DNA from: Geodermatophilus sp. YIM 151500
Lineage (GTDB): Bacteria > Actinomycetota > Actinomycetes > Mycobacteriales > Geodermatophilaceae
Assembly: GCF_025716945.1 (NCBI RefSeq)
Contig: NZ_JAOVZT010000009.1
Span: 12,499 to 76,498 of the forward strand
Direction: 5' to 3'
Length of the DNA stretch: 64,000 nt
Part shown: positions 60,726 through 64,000 of the stretch, piece by piece
How the letters are laid out: every line of letters starts with the position of its first letter
Position numbering within the stretch: position 1 is the first letter of the stretch
Position numbers and translations under genes: made by a program
The notes under the pieces: model-generated
What the model saw: only the letters and a program-made list of their open reading frames with translations
Database searches by the model: none
Told to the model about the DNA's origin: nothing

Positions 60726-61610
60726 ATGCGCGTCAACTTCGTCCTCTCCGAGGTGGCCACCGGGCTGCGTCGCAACCTGACCATGACGGTCGCGATGATC
60801 CTGACCACGGCCATCTCGCTGGGGCTCATGGGGACCGGCCTGCTGATCGCCGGGATGATCTCCGAGATGAAGGAGATCTACTACGACAAGGTGCAGGTCT
60901 CCATCTTCCTGACCGACGACGTCACCGACGAGCAGCGCAGCGCCATCGAGGCCCAGCTGCAGGAGTCGCCGGAGGTGCAGAGCTACCTCTACGAGTCCAA
61001 GGACGAGGCGTACGCCCGCTTCCAGCAGCAGTTCAGCCAGCAGCCGGAGCTGGTCGAGAACACCCCGCCGGACGCGCTTCCCGAGAGCTTCCGCGTCGAG
61101 CTGGTCAACCCCGAGCGCTACCCGGTCATCGCCGAGCAGTTCCCGAACGGGCAGGGCGGCGTCGACCAGGTGCGCGACGAGGGCGACTTCCTCGACCGGC
61201 TGTTCAGCCTGCTCAACGGGGCGCGCAACGCGACGATCGCGGTGGCCGTCGTCCAGGCGCTCGCGGCGCTGCTGCTGATCTCCAACACCATCCAGCTCGC
61301 CGCGTTCAACCGGCGCACCGAGACCAACATCATGCGGCTGGTCGGTGCCTCGCGCTGGTACACCCAGCTGCCGTTCATCCTCGAGGCCGCCGTCGCCGGG
61401 CTGATCGGCGCGGCGCTGGCCGTCGGCGGGCTGGTGCTCACCAAGGTGCTCTTCGTCGACCGCACCCTGGCCGGGCCGATCAAGGCCGGCATCATCCCGC
61501 CGGTCGACTGGGGGCAGATCGCCGTCATCAGCCCGGTCATCGCCGCCGCCGGGGTGGGCCTGGCCGGCATCGCCGCCTACGTCACCCTCCGCCTGTACGT
61601 GCGGTTGTGA
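60726..61610 (+). CDS. ftsX: permease-like cell division protein FtsX
   Basis: The 294-aa protein has four membrane helices with a large extracellular loop between the first two (about residues 45-165, including SIFLTDDVTDEQ) and the conserved NTIQLAAFNRRTETNIMRLVGA. FtsX transmits FtsE ATP hydrolysis to RipC-type hydrolases in mycobacteria. It lies 48 bp after ftsE, with ACAGGAAGC before the ATG. Confidence 0.94.
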   Translation: MRVNFVLSEVATGLRRNLTMTVAMILTTAISLGLMGTGLLIAGMISEMKEIYYDKVQVSIFLTDDVTDEQRSAIEAQLQESPEVQSYLYESKDEAYARFQQQFSQQPELVENTPPDALPESFRVELVNPERYPVIAEQFPNGQGGVDQVRDEGDFLDRLFSLLNGARNATIAVAVVQALAALLLISNTIQLAAFNRRTETNIMRLVGASRWYTQLPFILEAAVAGLIGAALAVGGLVLTKVLFVDRTLAGPIKAGIIPPVDWGQIAVISPVIAAAGVGLAGIAAYVTLRLYVRL

Positions 61611-61628
61611 GCCACTCGGAAAGGTGAG

Positions 61629-61732
61629 CCGCCCCCGCGCGGGCGGTCCGAGGAGTGGGGGGCCGGAGGCCTCCGCGACGAGTAGAAGGACCCCGTCCTC
61701 CCCACCCTTCGCAGGCTCAGGGCGGGGCCCTG
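61629..61732. repeat. four-hairpin intergenic element
   Basis: The gap holds CCGCCC/GGGCGG (61629-61634, 61641-61646), the palindrome GGAGGCCTCC (61665-61674), AGGAC-ccc-GTCCT (61687-61699) and CAGGGC-ggg-GCCCTG (61718-61732). Pieces recur at the window start and at 3290-3300. It lies between ftsX and the smpB promoter, so termination of ftsX is plausible. Confidence 0.6.
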
Positions 61733-61763
61733 GGCGGCGCCGAGGATGACGGATAATGGAGGC

Positions 61764-62240
61764 ATGCCGCGGGAAGAGGGGCGCAAGCTGATCGCCCAGA
61801 ACAAGAAGGCGCGGCACGACTACTCGATCCTCGACACCTACGAGGTCGGCCTCGTGCTCACCGGCACCGAGGTGAAGAGCCTGCGCGCCGGCCGCGCCTC
61901 GCTGGTCGACGGCTTCGCCACCGTCGACGACGGCGAGGTGTGGCTGCAGCACGTGCACATCCCCGAGTACACGCAGGGCACCTGGACCAACCACGCCCCG
62001 CGCCGCAAGCGCAAGGTGCTCATGCACCGCAGCGAGATCGAGAAGCTGATCGGCAAGACCCGCGAGGGCGGGCTGACGCTCGTCCCGCTCGACCTCTACT
62101 TCAAGGACGGCCGGGTCAAGGCCACCCTCGCGCTGGCCCGGGGCAAGAAGTCCTACGACAAGCGGCAGGACCTCGCCGAGCGTGACTCGCGCCGGGAGAT
62201 CCAGCGGGCCTTCGGCCGCTACGTCAAGGGACGGCGCTGA
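61764..62240 (+). CDS. smpB: SsrA-binding protein SmpB
   Basis: The 158-aa protein binds tmRNA for rescue of stalled ribosomes. Signatures are [60 protein letters not shown] and the basic C-terminal tail [18 protein letters not shown] that enters the decoding centre. GATAAT at 61752-61757 ends 6 nt before the ATG, the closest match to a consensus -10 in the window. No ssrA gene was recognised nearby. Confidence 0.95.
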   Translation: MPREEGRKLIAQNKKARHDYSILDTYEVGLVLTGTEVKSLRAGRASLVDGFATVDDGEVWLQHVHIPEYTQGTWTNHAPRRKRKVLMHRSEIEKLIGKTREGGLTLVPLDLYFKDGRVKATLALARGKKSYDKRQDLAERDSRREIQRAFGRYVKGRR

Positions 62241-62297
62241 ACCGCAGCTCCACCACCCGTCCGGCCGGTCGCCGGCGCGCCGCCTACCGTGAGCGCC

Positions 62298-63221
62298 ATG
62301 CGCGGAGCGGCCTACGAGCAGTACGGCGACGTCTATGTCCTGGCGGTCCGCGACGACCTGCCCGGCCCGCCGGTCGGCCCGGACACCGTGCTCGTGCGGG
62401 TGCACGCCGCCGGCGTGAACCCGGTCGACCTGAAGATCCGGCAGGGCGCGCTGACCGCCGCCTACCCGCACCACTTCCCGATCGTGCCGGGCTGGGACGT
62501 CGCCGGCGTCGTCGAGGCCGCCGGCCCCGCGGTGGTCGCCTTCGCGCCCGGTGACGAGGTGTTCGGCTACGTTCGCCGGGACGACGTCCAGTGGGGGACG
62601 ACGGCCGAGCTCGTGCCCGCCCCGCAGCGCTGCCTGGCCCGCAAGCCGCGGTCGCTGTCGTTCGCCGAGGCCGGCGCCCTGCCGCTGGCCGGGCTGACCG
62701 CGTACCAGGCGCTGACCGAGGTGCTCGACGTCGGCGAGGGGGAGCGGGTGCTGGTGCACCGCGCGGCGGGCGGCGTCGGATTCTTCGCCGTCCAGATCGC
62801 CGCCGCCCTCGGCGCGCACGTCATCGGGACGGCGAGCCCGCGCAACCACGGCTTCGTCCGCGACGGCGGCGCCGCGGAGGTCCACGACTACGCCGCCGGC
62901 CCGCTGTCGGAGCAGCTGGGCGAGCCGGTCGACGCGGTGCTCGACCTGGTCGGCGGCGACGCGCTGGCCGACGCACCCAAGCAGGTGCGCGACCCGGCGC
63001 GGATCGTCTCGATCGTCGACCCGGCCGTCCGCGACCTCGGCGGCCGGTACGTCTTCGTGCGTCCCGAGCAGCACGACCTCGAGGAGCTGGCCCGCATGGC
63101 CGACGCCGGGCAGCTGCGGGTGCCGATCGCCAAGGCGTTCGGGCTGGAGCAGGTCCGCGAGGCGCACGAGCTGGTGGCCGGCGGGCACGTCCGCGGCAAG
63201 GTCGTGATCACGCTGGCTTGA
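62298..63221 (+). CDS. MDR-family NADPH:quinone oxidoreductase-like protein
   Basis: The 307-aa protein has a GroES-like N-terminus (VRVHAAGVNPVDLKIRQGAL, IVPGWDVAGVVEAAG) and a Rossmann domain with VHRAAGGVGFFAVQIAAALG. No zinc-ligand cluster is seen, as in the paralogue at 19218. ATG 62298 follows TACCGT (62285-62290) with a 7-nt gap, so a leaderless mRNA is likely. Confidence 0.9.
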   Translation: MRGAAYEQYGDVYVLAVRDDLPGPPVGPDTVLVRVHAAGVNPVDLKIRQGALTAAYPHHFPIVPGWDVAGVVEAAGPAVVAFAPGDEVFGYVRRDDVQWGTTAELVPAPQRCLARKPRSLSFAEAGALPLAGLTAYQALTEVLDVGEGERVLVHRAAGGVGFFAVQIAAALGAHVIGTASPRNHGFVRDGGAAEVHDYAAGPLSEQLGEPVDAVLDLVGGDALADAPKQVRDPARIVSIVDPAVRDLGGRYVFVRPEQHDLEELARMADAGQLRVPIAKAFGLEQVREAHELVAGGHVRGKVVITLA

Positions 63222-63320
63222 TCCCGGGCGTCGTCCGGCAGCCGGCGGTACGCAGGAGCCCTCCGGCCGGCGCCGAGCGCACTAGAGTGCTGCGCACCCG
63301 CTCCCGGCGAGGTGGGCCGC

Positions 63321-64000
63321 ATGAGCGTTGATTCCGCCGTCACCCTGGACGACGGCACACGGCTGGGCTACACGGAGGTCGGTGCGCCCGACGGCGCCCC
63401 TGTCCTGTTCTTCCACGGGACGCCGGGTTCCCGACTCGACGTGACCGTCGGACTGGAGGAGGACGCCCATCGGCTCGGGCTGCGCCTCGTCGCCGCGGAC
63501 CGACCCGGGTGCGGCGAGTCGCCGTTCGTCGGCTACCGGGTCCGGGACTGTCCCCGCCTGATGGCGGGGCTCCTCGATGCGCTGGGGATCGGCGAGGTCG
63601 CGGTCGTGGGGTTCTCCGGTGGCGGACGGTACGCCGCCGCGATCGCCGCGGAGCTGCCCGGCCGGGTCCGTCGCGCGGCCCTCGTGTCGAGCACCGCCCC
63701 GTCGGACCTGCCGGGCGTCCGGTCCACCTGGAGCAAGGAGGACAGGATGGTCTACGGGCTGGCCGTGCGGGCGCCGTGGCTGCTGCGGGCGTACCTCGCC
63801 AAGCTCTCCCGCGACATGCGACGCGATCCCAGGGCCCTGCTGAAGCTCTTCAGCGACCTCTCCGCGCCGGACCGCGCGGTCCTCGACCGGCCGGGCACCC
63901 CCGAGGCCCTGCAGCGGGTCGTCGGTGAAGCGCTGCGACCCGGCACGCGGGGCGTCGCGCACGACTTCGCGCTGGAGGCGCGGCCCTGGGGCGTCGACCT
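63321..64000 (+). CDS. alpha/beta hydrolase, 3'-truncated by the window
   Basis: At least 226 residues are visible and the frame runs off the right edge. Markers are LGYTEVG, VLFFHGTPGSRLDV (oxyanion hole), ADRPGCGESPF and a nucleophile elbow GFSGGG. The acid and His lie beyond the visible part. TAGAGT at 63283-63288 is a likely -10 box, with GAGGTGGG before ATG 63321. Confidence 0.85.
   Translation, partial: MSVDSAVTLDDGTRLGYTEVGAPDGAPVLFFHGTPGSRLDVTVGLEEDAHRLGLRLVAADRPGCGESPFVGYRVRDCPRLMAGLLDALGIGEVAVVGFSGGGRYAAAIAAELPGRVRRAALVSSTAPSDLPGVRSTWSKEDRMVYGLAVRAPWLLRAYLAKLSRDMRRDPRALLKLFSDLSAPDRAVLDRPGTPEALQRVVGEALRPGTRGVAHDFALEARPWGVD

Noticed and set aside
62241-62297. tmRNA (ssrA) gene after smpB
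   Set aside because: The gap is only 57 bp and no tRNA-Ala-like ends are visible.
58668-63188. 1506-codon minus-strand open frame
   Set aside because: It lies opposite prfB, ftsE, ftsX, smpB and an oxidoreductase, all with clear motifs; it is a compositional shadow.
1-64000. tRNA, rRNA, CRISPR arrays, insertion sequences
   Set aside because: No tRNA T-loop/acceptor pairs, spacer-repeat arrays or transposase motifs were recognised by eye; a tRNAscan-SE and CRISPR search would settle this.

Overview
The window is very GC-rich actinobacterial chromosome. Gene content, GTG and leaderless starts, and gene order (glgM-glgC, methyltransferase-sigE-rseA-htrA-tatB-mrp, an MgtE-like CBS protein) match the Mycobacterium tuberculosis Rv1212c-Rv1232c neighbourhood. 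Style and accessory content suggest a Geodermatophilaceae-type organism (Blastococcus, Geodermatophilus, Modestobacter); that assignment is inference. No rRNA, tRNA, CRISPR, IS element or prophage was recognised.

Layout. 1-14.2 kb: conserved core, with glycogen/alpha-glucan genes (glgM, glgC, divergent), the SigE envelope-stress operon (sigE, rseA, htrA, then tatB), the Fe-S carrier ATPase mrp, a GGDEF protein, azlCD, and DUF1003 plus an MgtE-like regulator. A DUF6518-like gene beside mrp carries a frameshift in an 8-G run. 14.3-24.3 kb: metabolic genes (PhzF, CitE-like lyase, acyl-CoA dehydrogenase, quinone oxidoreductase, patatin, TPP enzyme). 24.4-30.9 kb: a sulfur island (MBL-rhodanese fusion plus thiosulfate sulfurtransferase) between two BTAD-type regulators and a tautomerase.

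31.0-37.3 kb is the most unusual stretch: a TupA-like ATP-grasp protein is divergent from an ABC exporter, a second ATP-grasp protein, and three QueC-like PP-loop/zinc domains, two of them in one continuous ORF. None of the other queuosine genes is present, so these enzymes probably act on something other than preQ0. 37.3-42.7 kb: methyltransferase, AraC regulator, then an accessory patch (GPP34-like protein, 56-aa protein, nuclease-like EEP protein, decayed AbrB/RelE toxin-antitoxin pair). 42.7-47.0 kb: a minimal Tad pilus operon with chained GTGA overlaps.

48-58.6 kb: small membrane proteins, an F420-type oxidoreductase, GNAT, AraC, hydrolases, ASCH, LuxR, a methyltransferase and CutA. 58.7-62.2 kb: the conserved prfB-ftsE-ftsX-smpB block. 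The window ends in a quinone oxidoreductase and a truncated alpha/beta hydrolase.

Two genome-scale signals recur. Many genes have a TANNNT-type -10 box ending only 6-8 nt before the start codon and no Shine-Dalgarno sequence, which predicts leaderless mRNAs. Many gene ends and divergent gaps carry elaborate palindromes or short tandem repeats.
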